A stretch of 64,000 nt of DNA from assembly GCF_004535825.1 (NCBI RefSeq), contig NZ_SGVY01000021.1, positions 1 to 64,000 of the forward strand, in the 5' to 3' direction. Source of the DNA: Segatella hominis (lineage in GTDB: Bacteria > Bacteroidota > Bacteroidia > Bacteroidales > Bacteroidaceae). This document shows, in pieces, positions 55,901 to 64,000 of the stretch; position 1 is the first letter of the stretch, and every line of letters begins with the position of its first letter. A program made the position numbers and the translations under genes. The notes beneath the pieces are model-generated. The model did no database searches. It was given only the letters and a program-made list of their open reading frames with translations, and was not told the origin of the DNA.

Positions 55901-57236
55901 CGACCTCGACCTGAAGGCAAAGAACTTCTTGGGATATGACATCCGGGAATTTGGCGATAATACCTTCTACGGCACGGTATATGCTACGGGAGACGTGGGC
56001 ATACACGGCAAGAGCGGTGAGACCGTCATCGACATCGATGCCGTACCGGAGCACGGTTCTATCTTCGTTTATAACGTGGCAAGTCCGGATGCCATCAGCG
56101 ACAAGAGTTTCATCCACTGGAATGATGCTACACCTGAGTGGGAAAAGCCTTTCTCATTCACAAAGAACACAAAAAAGGATGATGACGACGACGATATGGA
56201 ATCGGATATGCGCATCAACTTCCTGGTGAATACCAACCAGAACCTGACGCTCAAATTACTCATGGATCCACAGAGCGGTGACTACATCACGCTCAACGGA
56301 AACGGCGTAATCAGAGCCAACTATTTCAACAAGGGTTCGTTTGATATGTTTGGCAACTATTTGGTGGATCACGGTATTTATAAGTTGACCATCCAAAACA
56401 TCATCAAGAAGGATTTCGAGTTCTTGCCGGGAGGAACCATCAACTTCGGTGGTAATCCATATAAGGCTGCACTCAACCTTCAGGCTAAATACGTGGTGAA
56501 CGGAGTGCCGCTGAGCGATTTGAACATCGGTCGCTCCTTCTCCAGCAACAATATCCGAGTAGATTGTCTCATGAATATCAAGGGCACGCCAAATGCACCG
56601 AGCGTAGATTTCTCGATGGACCTGCCTACGGTAAACAGTGATGCGAAACAGATGATCTATTCGCTCATCAATTCGCAGGAGGAGATGAACCAGCAGGTGC
56701 TCTATCTGCTCGGTATCGGAAGATTCTATGCACAGACGAAGAACAATCAGGCTACTGAGGATGCTGCGCAACAGAGTCAGACTTCGCTTGCCATGCAGAG
56801 TCTTCTGAGCGGTACCATCTCACAGCAGATCAACACTGTTCTCTCCAGTCTGGTGAAAAGCAACGAATGGAATTTTGGTGCCAACATCTCTACGGGAGAC
56901 GAGGGTTTCAGCAATGCGGAATATGAGGGTATTCTGAGCGGTCGCCTGTTCAACAACCGTCTGCTCTTCAACGGACAGTTCGGCTACAGGGATAATGCCA
57001 ATGCCACCCAGAGTTTTATCGGTGACTTCGACCTGCGTTACCTCATCTTTCCGAATGGTAATCTCGCCGTGAGAATGTACAACCAGACCAACGACCGTTA
57101 CTTCACCAAGAACAGTCTGAACACCCAGGGCTTCGGTCTTATCATGAAGAAGGACTTCAACGGACTGAAGGACCTGTTCGGAATCAAAAAGAAAAAGAAG
57201 AAGAACAAAAATAAGGGCAAGACTATAGGCAAATAA
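52932..57236 (+). CDS. tamB: TamB-like translocation/assembly protein (DUF490), probable CTG start
   Basis: About 1,434 residues. An N-terminal membrane helix (HIFNGIIWTLVGVYVLLTVL) precedes a long repetitive beta-helical chain, with the conserved DUF490 domain in the last 400 residues and a Lys-rich tail. TamB-type proteins bridge the periplasm and support outer-membrane protein or lipid delivery. The only usual start codon available (TTG at 53004) would remove the anchor. After the in-frame TAA at 52917 the first sensible start is CTG at 52932, giving (M)KKLKHIFNG. The family call is firm; the start is inference. Confidence 0.85.
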   Translation: MKKLKHIFNGIIWTLVGVYVLLTVLVHLSPVQHFLGSQVSSVLADKFDTKVTVGSVNLGFFNRIIIDDVMMYDQKGDSMIYASRISAKVSLLPLLNHKISIASAQLFGLKANLYQQTAQSKHNFQFVLDSLASKDTTKHTPLDLHIGSLIIRHGAVKYDKRYIASQPGVFSPAHISISDLSTHIIANHITDDAINLHIKKLAFRDKSGLQLNSLSFKLVADKREASLKEFELQLPHSDITLGDIHATYRFDNGKLVMPSLQYSGSIEQSKITLSDIACLLPIFRHFEDAVFFDTQFTGTSTSLRCQKINFKTGSGSINLQAKGRISDWNSHPAWDVDIANLNLTEGGISFISHNLGKKINVPKEVTRLGGIHYVGHLSGRGDRLSSKGRLETGAGNADIQLSKNGKNIQAKIATKGIALDRILANKTFGQVATTIEVKGNKDHLVAKGEISRFDYNKYSFRNISLDGQYNHGIVKGLASIDDPNIRVDIEGNYAMKGNKYAINTHIDHLQPSILGVKMADKDYSLDDIDLSANNQSSDSYLDLEAPFMSLHARGQYNLSTLVSSIQNMIAEKLPTLPGIKKTKAKGDNDFTLQGNIYSTEVLNKILGIPLAISSPIHINGNISEQSNELNLYLSAPLFSYNGKPFHNGNVELTTLDNALNLEARITQGMPYEKAPEIKLKAAAADNVLSTLLNYNNHSSKLPLSGLLNADTRFSKNEQGQLTIQTSVKPSNLMLGDTQWDVKASTVEYHKNHLTVDNFVVKHDKQHVIINGMATPNKEDSIVADLKDVDVAYILNLVNFHSVDFTGKATGKAVVKSIFQNPDAYAKLDIQDFTFENGPMGILHAFVNFNKEDEQIDIRATADEGPGRQTYINGYVSPKRNYIDLGIEAAGTNMKFMENFCGSFMDHLEAQGHGKVNVVGDLKEINLVGDIEISGKMHMKQLGTEYHFDRLRAHAIPDDILLINDTIYDCNNNIAVVNGGIHHKHLTKLSYDLDLKAKNFLGYDIREFGDNTFYGTVYATGDVGIHGKSGETVIDIDAVPEHGSIFVYNVASPDAISDKSFIHWNDATPEWEKPFSFTKNTKKDDDDDDMESDMRINFLVNTNQNLTLKLLMDPQSGDYITLNGNGVIRANYFNKGSFDMFGNYLVDHGIYKLTIQNIIKKDFEFLPGGTINFGGNPYKAALNLQAKYVVNGVPLSDLNIGRSFSSNNIRVDCLMNIKGTPNAPSVDFSMDLPTVNSDAKQMIYSLINSQEEMNQQVLYLLGIGRFYAQTKNNQATEDAAQQSQTSLAMQSLLSGTISQQINTVLSSLVKSNEWNFGANISTGDEGFSNAEYEGILSGRLFNNRLLFNGQFGYRDNANATQSFIGDFDLRYLIFPNGNLAVRMYNQTNDRYFTKNSLNTQGFGLIMKKDFNGLKDLFGIKKKKKKNKNKGKTIGK

Positions 57237-58083
57237 AAATCTGCGTATCTCTGTGAAATCTGTGGGACAAAAAACGTCCCAAGAAAAATCTGTGTATATC
57301 TGTGAAATCTGTGGGATAAAATTTTCATCGGATTTTCGCGGAACTTTGGCCGCTGGCCAATGGCTCACGCCCGATATGTGCTGCTATTATTTTTTGGTCA
57401 CGCAGATTTCGCAGATGACGCAGATTTTTCTTCGTGGGAGGGTTTGGTCCCACAGATTTCACAGATTTACACAGATTTTTCTTCGTGGGATTATTTTTGT
57501 CCCACAGATTTCACAGATATACACAGATTTTTTATGGAATCTCTGGTGAATCGCTTTATCCGATCCCAGGGGGTATCTGCAACGACCGAACAGGTCGCCT
57601 CCGCGAAATTCCGTGAGTAATCGTCGCAGCAGGAAATATCCGAATAAATTCCGTGTCATCCGATGAAAAAAATCTGCGTCATCTGCGAAATCTGCGTGAC
57701 AAAAAAACGTCTCAAGAAAAATCTGTGTATATCTGTGAAATCTGTGGGACTTTTTACACTCTCAGGGAATATCTTTTCTTCGTGGGATTATTTTTGTCCC
57801 ACAGATTTCACAGATATACACAGATTTTTATGGAATCCCAAGTGAATCGCTTTGTCCGATCCCAGGGGGTATCTGCAACGACCGAACAGGTCGCATCTGC
57901 GAAATTCCGTGAGTAATCGCCGCAGCAGGAAATCTCCGAATAAATTCCGTGTCATCCGATGATGAAAAAAATCTGCGCCATCGGCGAAATCTGCGTGACT
58001 AAAAAACTCCGATGATGAAAAAATCTGTGTATATCTGTGAAATCTGTGGGACAAAAAAACAATTAAACGGGACCACAATGTTC
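57237..58083. repeat. Intergenic repeat cluster, plus orientation
   Basis: An 850-bp gene-free stretch made of two long units (57481-57700 and 57778-57999, over 90% alike by eye) and several shorter units of the pattern ATCTGTGTATATCTGTGAAA then TCTGTGGGAC, in both orientations. Each long unit contains GATCCCAGGGGGTATCTGCA and the small palindrome CGACCGAACAGGTCG. The short open frames across it are by-products of the repeats. Confidence 0.88.
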
Positions 58084-59091
58084 CTATTTCGTCAGACCAT
58101 CATCATCAAATGTCTTGTCATAACCAGACTTCAAGAGATCAGTATTTTCAAAGGTAAACTCGAAAGCACTACCAGAAGTAAACAGAGGACCCGTATAAGT
58201 AGTAACGTGATTCTGCTGGAGAATCACCTGATCAAAATGAAGTGCCTTAGCAACCTCATTATCAGTATTATATATTTTCAAATCAGCCTGAATAGTTTCC
58301 TTCTCAGATGCGAGAAAAACATAGATAGAAACAGACAAAGGCTTTCCTGATGTAGCTTTTGCAAGACTCCAATTTCTATTGTGCGTATTGCCACCAGCAT
58401 CTACGACACCATAACCCGTAGTAGGATTGAATACCCGGCTAACATTTCCCACCAAAGAAGCTTCAATCTTGGAAAAACCAACAGGCAGATTATCGGAAGA
58501 CTGGAATTTCAGAAGGGAAATAGCTCGCTCCAACTTACAATTGAAGGTGTTGCTGCCACTCTTCACCTCGATATCCTTGCAGACATAAGCCATATCGTCC
58601 AGTTTTTCATTTTCCGGAAAAGTAACCTTCTCTGCCGAAACGATATTCACTTCTCCTTTCACCTTGCTGGCAATAGCCACCATCTTGTACTTGCCAATAG
58701 GCAAACGCAAAGTAGCAGAACCGAAACCATCCTGAGTGGCATCAGCCTGATGGATATACTGAATTTTCTGACTGGAATTGACTGGAATAATGGCAATGTC
58801 GAGACGGGTAAATCTCTTTTTCCACGTAGTAGTCGTGTTATCATCAGCTCGGGTCTGGACATCACCCGTAAAGAGACTATCACCTGCCCGGGTAATAGAT
58901 CCCCCATTTGCTTCCATCGCACCATTCGAAAGTTTTGCCTCTCCAAATTTCTCTACGGTCGAATCAAAGAAACTGAAACTAACACTGGAAGTTTCAACCT
59001 GTGAAGACTGCTGCAAAGCATCCTCACCTGAGCACGCGCACATACCTGTAAACGCAACGGCTACAAAAAGCCATTTCATCATTTTGTTCAT
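58084..59091 (-). CDS. Fimbrillin-like lipoprotein (FimB/Mfa2-like)
   Basis: A 335-residue exported lipoprotein; the signal peptide ends with Cys20 (MCAC-SGED). The mature part is beta-rich with a TRA-containing linker (about 60-90) and the LRLPIGKYKMVAIASKV and VFLASE segments seen in fimbrillin or anchor proteins of Bacteroidales. It probably sits on the outer membrane. No partner fimbrillin gene is adjacent, so a stand-alone minor fimbrial or surface protein is also possible. The exact subfamily is not resolved from sequence alone. Confidence 0.65.
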   Translation of the reverse strand: MNKMMKWLFVAVAFTGMCACSGEDALQQSSQVETSSVSFSFFDSTVEKFGEAKLSNGAMEANGGSITRAGDSLFTGDVQTRADDNTTTTWKKRFTRLDIAIIPVNSSQKIQYIHQADATQDGFGSATLRLPIGKYKMVAIASKVKGEVNIVSAEKVTFPENEKLDDMAYVCKDIEVKSGSNTFNCKLERAISLLKFQSSDNLPVGFSKIEASLVGNVSRVFNPTTGYGVVDAGGNTHNRNWSLAKATSGKPLSVSIYVFLASEKETIQADLKIYNTDNEVAKALHFDQVILQQNHVTTYTGPLFTSGSAFEFTFENTDLLKSGYDKTFDDDGLTK

Positions 59092-59170
59092 AATTATAAT
59101 TTTTTTTAAAAAAAGTCCGTTAGTTAACTACAGAGGAAAAATCCTAACGTAGTTTTCGCCATATCGATTG

Positions 59171-59202
59171 CAAATATAAAGAAATACCTCGAATCAGCCA
59201 AA
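59171..59202 (-). promoter_or_regulatory. Promoter of the fimbrillin-like gene
   Basis: Consensus TTTG (59199-59202), 20 bp, TATATTTG (59171-59178) on the minus strand. Confidence 0.75.
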
Positions 59203-59249
59203 CTATTTTTAGAAAAAAAATATTTTTATTAAAAAAAACAAGTAAAGCC

Positions 59250-59280
59250 TTGGGGTTTTCAATTTAATTTATTATCTTTG
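59250..59280 (+). promoter_or_regulatory. Promoter of the leader RNA and FdtA-like gene
   Basis: TTG (59250-59252), 20 bp, TATCTTTG (59273-59280); transcription should start near 59287. It is back to back with the fimbrillin-like promoter. Confidence 0.7.
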
Positions 59281-59286
59281 CAAACG

Positions 59287-59376
59287 TTATCCTGAATACA
59301 ATCTTTTTACCTTAAAGAAAACTAATACCTATTGAATGTAGATCGGCTGCCTGTGAAGGTAGCCGATCTTTAGTTT
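59287..59376 (+). ncRNA. Short leader RNA ending in a terminator hairpin
   Basis: From the promoter a transcript of about 90 nt would end at a 12-bp stem (59340-59351 with 59358-59369) followed by TTAGTTTTA. The FdtA-like gene starts 70 bp further with no second promoter box, so this looks like an attenuator; a separate small RNA is the alternative. No known RNA family was recognised. Confidence 0.5.
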
Positions 59377-59446
59377 TATGATAGCATGTATTCTTTCATA
59401 TAATAAATTAGAAAATTAGCCGTTATTATTAATAAAGAAAAAGATA

Positions 59447-59788
59447 ATGGAAAAGAAAGAAGAAATCATACTGTTGCCCAAAATATTCGACCCAAGGGGT
59501 AGTCTGACTGTGACGGAAGAGATGAAAAACATCCCTTTCCATATCCATCGCGTGGAATATCTATATGGCATCTGCCAGGGTAAAGAATTGGAAAAATACA
59601 CAGAAAAAGAAAGCTACAAGTTCTACGTAGCCCTCAGCGGCTCCTTTCGTATCACCATCCAGGAAGATGATGATACGAAAAGAGATTATATGCTTAATCG
59701 CCCTTATCAGGGACTGCTCATCCAGGGTGACACCCACTACTCCATTCACGATTTCTCCAACGGAGTGGTCTGTCTGGAAATAGAATAA
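59447..59788 (+). CDS. FdtA/WxcM-like cupin, catalytic histidines missing
   Basis: A 113-residue single-domain cupin resembling dTDP-sugar 3,4-ketoisomerases (FDPRGSLTVTEE, IPFHIHRVEYLYG, LNRPYQGLLI). In active enzymes a RGxHAH-type motif follows the first strands; here that position reads GKELEKYTEK, so the catalytic histidines are absent. No other sugar-nucleotide genes are nearby. A non-catalytic or differently acting cupin is likely. Confidence 0.75.
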   Translation: MEKKEEIILLPKIFDPRGSLTVTEEMKNIPFHIHRVEYLYGICQGKELEKYTEKESYKFYVALSGSFRITIQEDDDTKRDYMLNRPYQGLLIQGDTHYSIHDFSNGVVCLEIE

Positions 59789-59824
59789 AAATTAATTCCG
59801 CATCATCCGATGAAAATAGGAATA

Positions 59825-60481
59825 TCAGAACAACTGGGCCTTGAGACCCAGCGACAATCCGAAGACATCCCAGAATTCCGCCTTTCCTCCATTGCGATAT
59901 AAGCGCATGAAGTAAATGTCATTGGTGCCCAATTCATAGAAAAACGAAAAACTTTTGATGAACTTACGCTTATTCTTAGGAATTTCCTTGGAAAAACGCT
60001 CACCGATAAATATGTTCGGGCGAATACGGGTGGAAAAAGGATAATAGCCACTCTGATACTTTGTTGGCTGCTTCGTCCAGAAATCCTGTCCAATGACTGT
60101 ATTGAAATACAATCCACACTCCAACGGTTCAAAGGACCAGCCCTTCTTGAGATTGATAGACCAAGGGATATAATTCTCCTTGAGCGTGATCGTCATTTTT
60201 GCGGAATGGGAACTGTATTTGGGAATATAGCCAAACAGCAACTGAGTCTCCCATTGTCCACGCTTGCCATAATCCCATCCTACTCCAACAGAGAAAAGCC
60301 CCATATTGCCACAAGTCTGTAATATCAACTGGGTAGGTATCAATGCCCCCCAATTCTGGCGATAATGATGAATACGCTTGTCATAACGGGTGGTATCAGG
60401 ACTTTCAGCAAACAAGCCCGTATTGATCACGCACAACGCCACAACCATCAACATGATTCGTTTAGAATTTAATAATCTCAT
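59825..60481 (-). CDS. Outer-membrane beta-barrel-like protein
   Basis: A 218-residue protein with a signal peptide (about 1-25, ending LFA), alternating hydrophobic/aromatic strands (LFSVGVGWDYGKRGQWETQL, WEPLECGLYFNTVIG-like) and a C-terminal Phe, typical of small outer-membrane barrels. No specific family is recognised. Its start overlaps the end of the metallophosphoesterase gene by 20 bp, so the pair is translationally linked. Confidence 0.65.
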   Translation of the reverse strand: MRLLNSKRIMLMVVALCVINTGLFAESPDTTRYDKRIHHYRQNWGALIPTQLILQTCGNMGLFSVGVGWDYGKRGQWETQLLFGYIPKYSSHSAKMTITLKENYIPWSINLKKGWSFEPLECGLYFNTVIGQDFWTKQPTKYQSGYYPFSTRIRPNIFIGERFSKEIPKNKRKFIKSFSFFYELGTNDIYFMRLYRNGGKAEFWDVFGLSLGLKAQLF

Positions 60482-61274
60482 AGCTGTAGTCTTTTGGGGT
60501 TATCTTAAATATATAATACTCTCGCTTCGGCGTATTGCCTACCTCATAATACATGATGCCATTCTTGTAAATATCAGTCTGTTCCGTGTGATGCCCATGA
60601 CCATACAGGCAAAACATCAGTTTCGGAAAGTTCTGGGTATAGTAATTAAATACCTTTGCCACATTATTATTAAACTGCTCTGTATAAGGAGCGGCATGCA
60701 TGCATACAACGGTCCGGTCGAACTCATCAGCCCGACTGGTCACTTCTTCCTCCATGTAATCGAAATTAGGAACTGCCATAGAATAATCATATTCGATGGC
60801 ATTGGTATTAAGACAGACAAACTTGACTCGTCCGGCGATAAAGCTGAAATCCGGATTTCCAAACATCTTCTCATAGGCCTGATTGCCCGTACCTAAGCAG
60901 TCGTGATTACCCAATAGTACGACAAAAGGCTTATTGAGTTTGAATAATTTATCACGAGTCCATTCAAACTCTCGCGTAGAACCGAAGTCTGTAATGTCAC
61001 CCCCATGAATTACAAAATCGATACTGTCATGCTTGTTGATATCACCCACCAAATCAGACAAGTCGTTCAACCACTGATGCGAGTCGCTGATAAAAGCAAA
61101 ACGGATGGTGTCTTGTGACTTAACGGCATTTTCTATCTTCGTGATCATCGTCGAATTAATCTGGGTCTGTCCTTTCACCCTCACATCATAAGGATGCACG
61201 TCAAACACCGAATCGCAACTCGAAAAAAGTACTAAAGAAAGTAATGCTGCTGATAGAAGATTCCTTCTTTTCAT
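60462..61274 (-). CDS. Lipoprotein metallophosphoesterase
   Basis: 270 residues. Signal peptide with lipobox LFSS-Cys20. Calcineurin-like metal motifs are in order: DSHQW, GGDITDFG, GNHDCLG, a later MHAAPY, and GHGHH. Located in the periplasm or on the outer membrane. Substrate unknown. It leads a two-gene unit with the barrel-like protein, with a consensus promoter upstream. Confidence 0.83.
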   Translation of the reverse strand: MKRRNLLSAALLSLVLFSSCDSVFDVHPYDVRVKGQTQINSTMITKIENAVKSQDTIRFAFISDSHQWLNDLSDLVGDINKHDSIDFVIHGGDITDFGSTREFEWTRDKLFKLNKPFVVLLGNHDCLGTGNQAYEKMFGNPDFSFIAGRVKFVCLNTNAIEYDYSMAVPNFDYMEEEVTSRADEFDRTVVCMHAAPYTEQFNNNVAKVFNYYTQNFPKLMFCLYGHGHHTEQTDIYKNGIMYYEVGNTPKREYYIFKITPKDYSYEIIKF

Positions 61275-61823
61275 TCTTATCTATTTAATTTCTTACTTTA
61301 TTATTTTATCAACTAAAACGATGCAAAGATACAAATAAAACTTGACTTTGCAAAAAAGTTTTTAATAAATTATGGCAAATGGAACAGAATTAGAGACAAA
61401 TAAGAATATCTGTGTGGGATTTTTTGTCACGCAAATTTCGCAGATGACGCAGATTTTTATTCATCGGATGACACGGAATTTATTCGGAGGTTTCCTGCTG
61501 AAGCGATTACTCACGGATTTTCGCGGAGGCGACCTGTTCGGTCGTTGCAGATACCCCCTGAGGTTGTAAAAAGTCCCACAGATTTCACAGATATACACAG
61601 ATTTTTCTTGGGACGTTTTTTTAGTCACGCAGATTTCGCAGATGACGCAGATTTTTTTTCATCATCGGACGACACGGATTTTCGCGGAGGCGACCTGTTC
61701 GGTCGTTGCAGATATCCCCCTGGGATTGGACAAAGCGATTCATTAGAGATTCCATAAAAAATCTGTGGAAATCTGTGAAATCTGTGGGACAAAAAAAACA
61801 ACGAAAAAGGAGAACCAAAACAA
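61275..61823. repeat. Intergenic repeat cluster, minus orientation
   Basis: Two units of the same family as at 57.2-58.1 kb but inverted: about 61426-61562 and 61625-61760, the second with an internal deletion. They share CGACCTGTTCGGTCGTTGCA and ATCTGTGAAATCTGTGGGAC. No credible gene. The left 50 bp holds the metallophosphoesterase promoter. Confidence 0.85.
61324..61354 (-). promoter_or_regulatory. Promoter of the metallophosphoesterase unit
   Basis: TTTG (61351-61354), 19 bp, TATCTTTG (61324-61331) on the minus strand. Confidence 0.75.
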
Positions 61824-62513
61824 CTATTTCTTCTTGGTTCTCAAACGAATATAGAAATCACGCAACTGTCCTGGCGCTACGCCTAACTTTAAAAGTCGCT
61901 CCAAATCTGCGTATGCTTCCTGTTTCCTCCCCAACTTGACGAGCAAATCTACATGATTGATAAGATAATCCTGATTGGCGCTATCCCGAGCAATAGCCTG
62001 CGCATAATCATACTCCGCCAACTCCAACTGCCCCTTTTCCTTTTCCATACCGCCACGGGCTGCATAAGCGATGGCACTATCTGGGTACTGTTCTATCAGA
62101 TTATTGATGCCATCATAAGCTTCCGTAAAATGCAAGTCTTTCTGATTGAGCAAAGCCAACCCCAACTGCGCTTGAAAATTACCAGGCACAAGAACCAGAA
62201 GATTCTGGTAGTCGAGCCGGGCAAAATTGTATCTGTTCAACTTCTCATTAACAAAGGCACGATAAAACAGTCCTGCTATGTTGGTACTATTTAAATACAA
62301 AACCTTATCCAGATCATCCTTCGCATAATTCCATTGTTCCAACTGGATATTCCATGCCGCTTTCTTCAATCGAAGATCAATACTGTCGGGATGGTAAGCA
62401 AGAATATCCGTGGCATGAGCCAAAGAATCTCGCAAAGCCTGATTGCTTTGCGCCAACACCGGCGAGGCACATGCACCCATTGCCAAATATATGATTACAG
62501 AAAGTTTCTTCAT
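61824..62513 (-). CDS. Exported tetratricopeptide-repeat protein
   Basis: 229 residues from the ATG at 62513, with a signal peptide ending LAQ (about 22). About five TPR motifs fill residues 35-215 (for example AGLFYRAFVNEKLNRYNFAR and AIAYAARGGMEKEKGQLELA). Probably a periplasmic scaffold. The frame extends 20 codons upstream, but a TACTTTTG box lies there, so the later start is used. It follows the AAA gene by 2 bp. Confidence 0.8.
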   Translation of the reverse strand: MKKLSVIIYLAMGACASPVLAQSNQALRDSLAHATDILAYHPDSIDLRLKKAAWNIQLEQWNYAKDDLDKVLYLNSTNIAGLFYRAFVNEKLNRYNFARLDYQNLLVLVPGNFQAQLGLALLNQKDLHFTEAYDGINNLIEQYPDSAIAYAARGGMEKEKGQLELAEYDYAQAIARDSANQDYLINHVDLLVKLGRKQEAYADLERLLKLGVAPGQLRDFYIRLRTKKK

Positions 62514-62515
62514 CG

Positions 62516-64000
62516 TTATTTTAATCTCTTTTCCTGCAAAAGTACAACATTTTTTTCTTCTTCTACCTTCCAATCCTTGATGGTATGCGTCTCCACATCA
62601 AAGTTGATACCCACCTTAACGATTGGCAGACCACAGAGGGCGAAACGCTTCGCATACTCCTTCAAGTCGATCTGTTTCATTGCCACATCTGCACTTTGGT
62701 TCAGTTTCAACTCAAAGAGGTAGAGATGGGTGGCGGTACGGAGCACCATATCGACACGTCCCTTTGGCGTGTGAACCTCCACATCCACGTAATTGTCGAG
62801 GATGGAGAAGATGACATACATCATCTGCTGATAATGCCCCTCATAATCCGTGTTGTCGCAATAAGGAATCGTGCCGAGATAAGCCTGGAGCATCTCAAGG
62901 GCTCCATCAATGTTGTTGCGACGGATGGCAGCCGACATTTTGGCGATGGTCGTGGTACCCTTCACCGTATTCATACCTATATAATAAGGTAAGAGACTAC
63001 GATACAAGCCTACACGAATCTCCTTGTTCGGAATGTCCAAGAGATAGAGTTCCGTCTCTGGGTCATAGCCCTTAATGGTGATGTAGCCACTCTGATAAAG
63101 CAACGGCATAATGGTGGTCATCTTCTCTGTTGGAGCATCAAACTCCGACTTATCAGCCTCGCTGCCACCTATCTCAGATGGCATCACCTGGAACTTGTTG
63201 AGCATGTTGATCAAGTAAGTAGGTGTGCCAGAGGCAAACCAATAGTAATCTAATTTGCCTTTTGACATGGCATTGAGCAAGCTAAATGGATTAAATACGT
63301 CAGGCGAGACATCTGCAAAATGATAACCATCATAGTACTCTCGAAGAGCCGCAAGCGTCTCCTCTCTTGTCTTGCCCAACTTCTCACCCAAAGCATCAAC
63401 ATCCGCCGACATTTGGTTCACCACTTCTTCCTTGGTTATACCACAAATTCCCGCATACTCTTCATCCATGCTCACATTAGAGATATTGTTCAGTTCACTA
63501 AAGATGCTCATCTGCGAGAACTTGGTGATGCCCGTCAAGAAAACAAAGCGGAGATAAGGCTCGCACATTTTCAATGGACTATAGAAATTGCGCATAACGT
63601 TGCGAAGAACCTGCAAGGAAGTTTCTTCGTGTACTACATCCAACAAAGGAGCATCATACTCATCGATGAGCACGACAACTTGCTTGCCTGTCTTTCGATA
63701 AGCAGTCTGAATCAAATCGGTCAGACGATTATTTGCTCCATTCTGAGGTGTTGTAATACCATACGTAGCCTCTTTCTTAGCCAATTGATAGCCCAAATAT
63801 TCTTCCAGCTCCTTCTTTTCCATATGCTTGCCACCCGACATATCAAAATGCAGCACAGGATATTCCGTCCACTCCTGCTCCAACTTTTCGATGGCAAGTC
63901 CTTTAAACAAATCCTTCTTACCCTCGAAATAGCTTTGAAAAGTTGAAGTCAATAATGACTTACCAAAACGGCGTGGTCGGCTCAAGAAGAAATAACATCC
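62516..64000 (-). CDS. AAA-ATPase/PD-(D/E)XK nuclease-family protein (5' end outside window)
   Basis: Partial: 489 residues from the TTG at 63985, but the frame runs on through YFFLSRPRRFGKS to the window edge, so the true start is beyond 64000. The AAA part has the Walker A RPRRFGKS and Walker B VVVLIDEYDAP. A linker with SGYITIKGYDPETELYLLD follows. The C-terminus has PD-(D/E)XK features (GRVDMVL, then YLFELK). This family occurs in many copies in Bacteroidota and is of unknown role. Two relics of it lie in the starch locus. Confidence 0.85.
   Translation of the reverse strand, partial: GCYFFLSRPRRFGKSLLTSTFQSYFEGKKDLFKGLAIEKLEQEWTEYPVLHFDMSGGKHMEKKELEEYLGYQLAKKEATYGITTPQNGANNRLTDLIQTAYRKTGKQVVVLIDEYDAPLLDVVHEETSLQVLRNVMRNFYSPLKMCEPYLRFVFLTGITKFSQMSIFSELNNISNVSMDEEYAGICGITKEEVVNQMSADVDALGEKLGKTREETLAALREYYDGYHFADVSPDVFNPFSLLNAMSKGKLDYYWFASGTPTYLINMLNKFQVMPSEIGGSEADKSEFDAPTEKMTTIMPLLYQSGYITIKGYDPETELYLLDIPNKEIRVGLYRSLLPYYIGMNTVKGTTTIAKMSAAIRRNNIDGALEMLQAYLGTIPYCDNTDYEGHYQQMMYVIFSILDNYVDVEVHTPKGRVDMVLRTATHLYLFELKLNQSADVAMKQIDLKEYAKRFALCGLPIVKVGINFDVETHTIKDWKVEEEKNVVLLQEKRLK
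62537..62544 (-). promoter_or_regulatory. Promoter -7 box of the TPR gene
   Basis: TACTTTTG on the minus strand, inside the last codons of the AAA gene. Confidence 0.45.

Noticed and set aside
57360-58078. Several overlapping 60-98-codon frames
   Set aside because: All are read from the repeated ATCTGTG-type units and recur with the repeats on both strands.

Overview
The window reads as a gut Bacteroidota chromosome, most likely Prevotella/Segatella (copri-like). Reasons: promoters of the Bacteroidota type (TTTG, about 20 bp, then TAnnTTTG) recur before genes; there are DUF4296 and fimbrillin-like lipoproteins, an Nqr sodium pump, and secreted proteins ending in a short GIYIHNGKK-like C-terminal sorting motif. 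The species call is inference; no rRNA, tRNA, CRISPR array or complete insertion sequence was seen.

Layout. 0-5.6 kb: a thiamine operon (thiS-thiE-thiG-thiC-thiH, plus strand) behind a TPP riboswitch and intrinsic terminator. 5.6-18.5 kb: housekeeping genes on the minus strand: a C69 dipeptidase with a palindrome and stop near its end, nadC, a DUF4296 lipoprotein, lspA, a DksA-like protein, ileS, a 47-codon membrane protein, NAD synthetase and an Smr-domain protein. 18.7-43.8 kb: a starch locus on the minus strand, with four tandem paralogous GH13 amylases (about 1,115 residues each) followed by three large secreted proteins, at least two with an N-terminal CBM26-like module. Each of those three is followed by a tiny gene for an acidic peptide ending in Trp-acid. 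Amylase promoters carry two TGCAAnCGATTGCA-like palindromes at fixed spacing upstream of the -33 box, and the binding-protein promoters carry one. The block is full of recent duplications and gene relics. 44-57 kb: a 49-codon gene, an FAD-dependent oxidoreductase, a YfcE-type phosphodiesterase, the complete nqrABCDEF operon and a TamB-like translocation protein with an apparently non-canonical start. 57-64 kb: two clusters of one intergenic repeat family in opposite orientation flank a small module (fimbrillin-like lipoprotein, FdtA-like cupin with an attenuator leader, outer-membrane protein, lipoprotein metallophosphoesterase). A TPR protein and an AAA/PD-(D/E)XK protein cut by the window edge follow.

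How it works together. The amylases and CBM proteins probably form one surface or secreted starch-degrading set delivered by the same export route (type IX-like C-terminal domain) and controlled by one regulator binding the shared palindromes. No SusC/SusD pair and no regulator gene lie in this window. The small peptides tied one-to-one to the binding proteins are the least explained part of the locus. LspA matures lipoproteins such as those encoded nearby; Nqr and TamB are envelope functions transcribed divergently from a shared control region.
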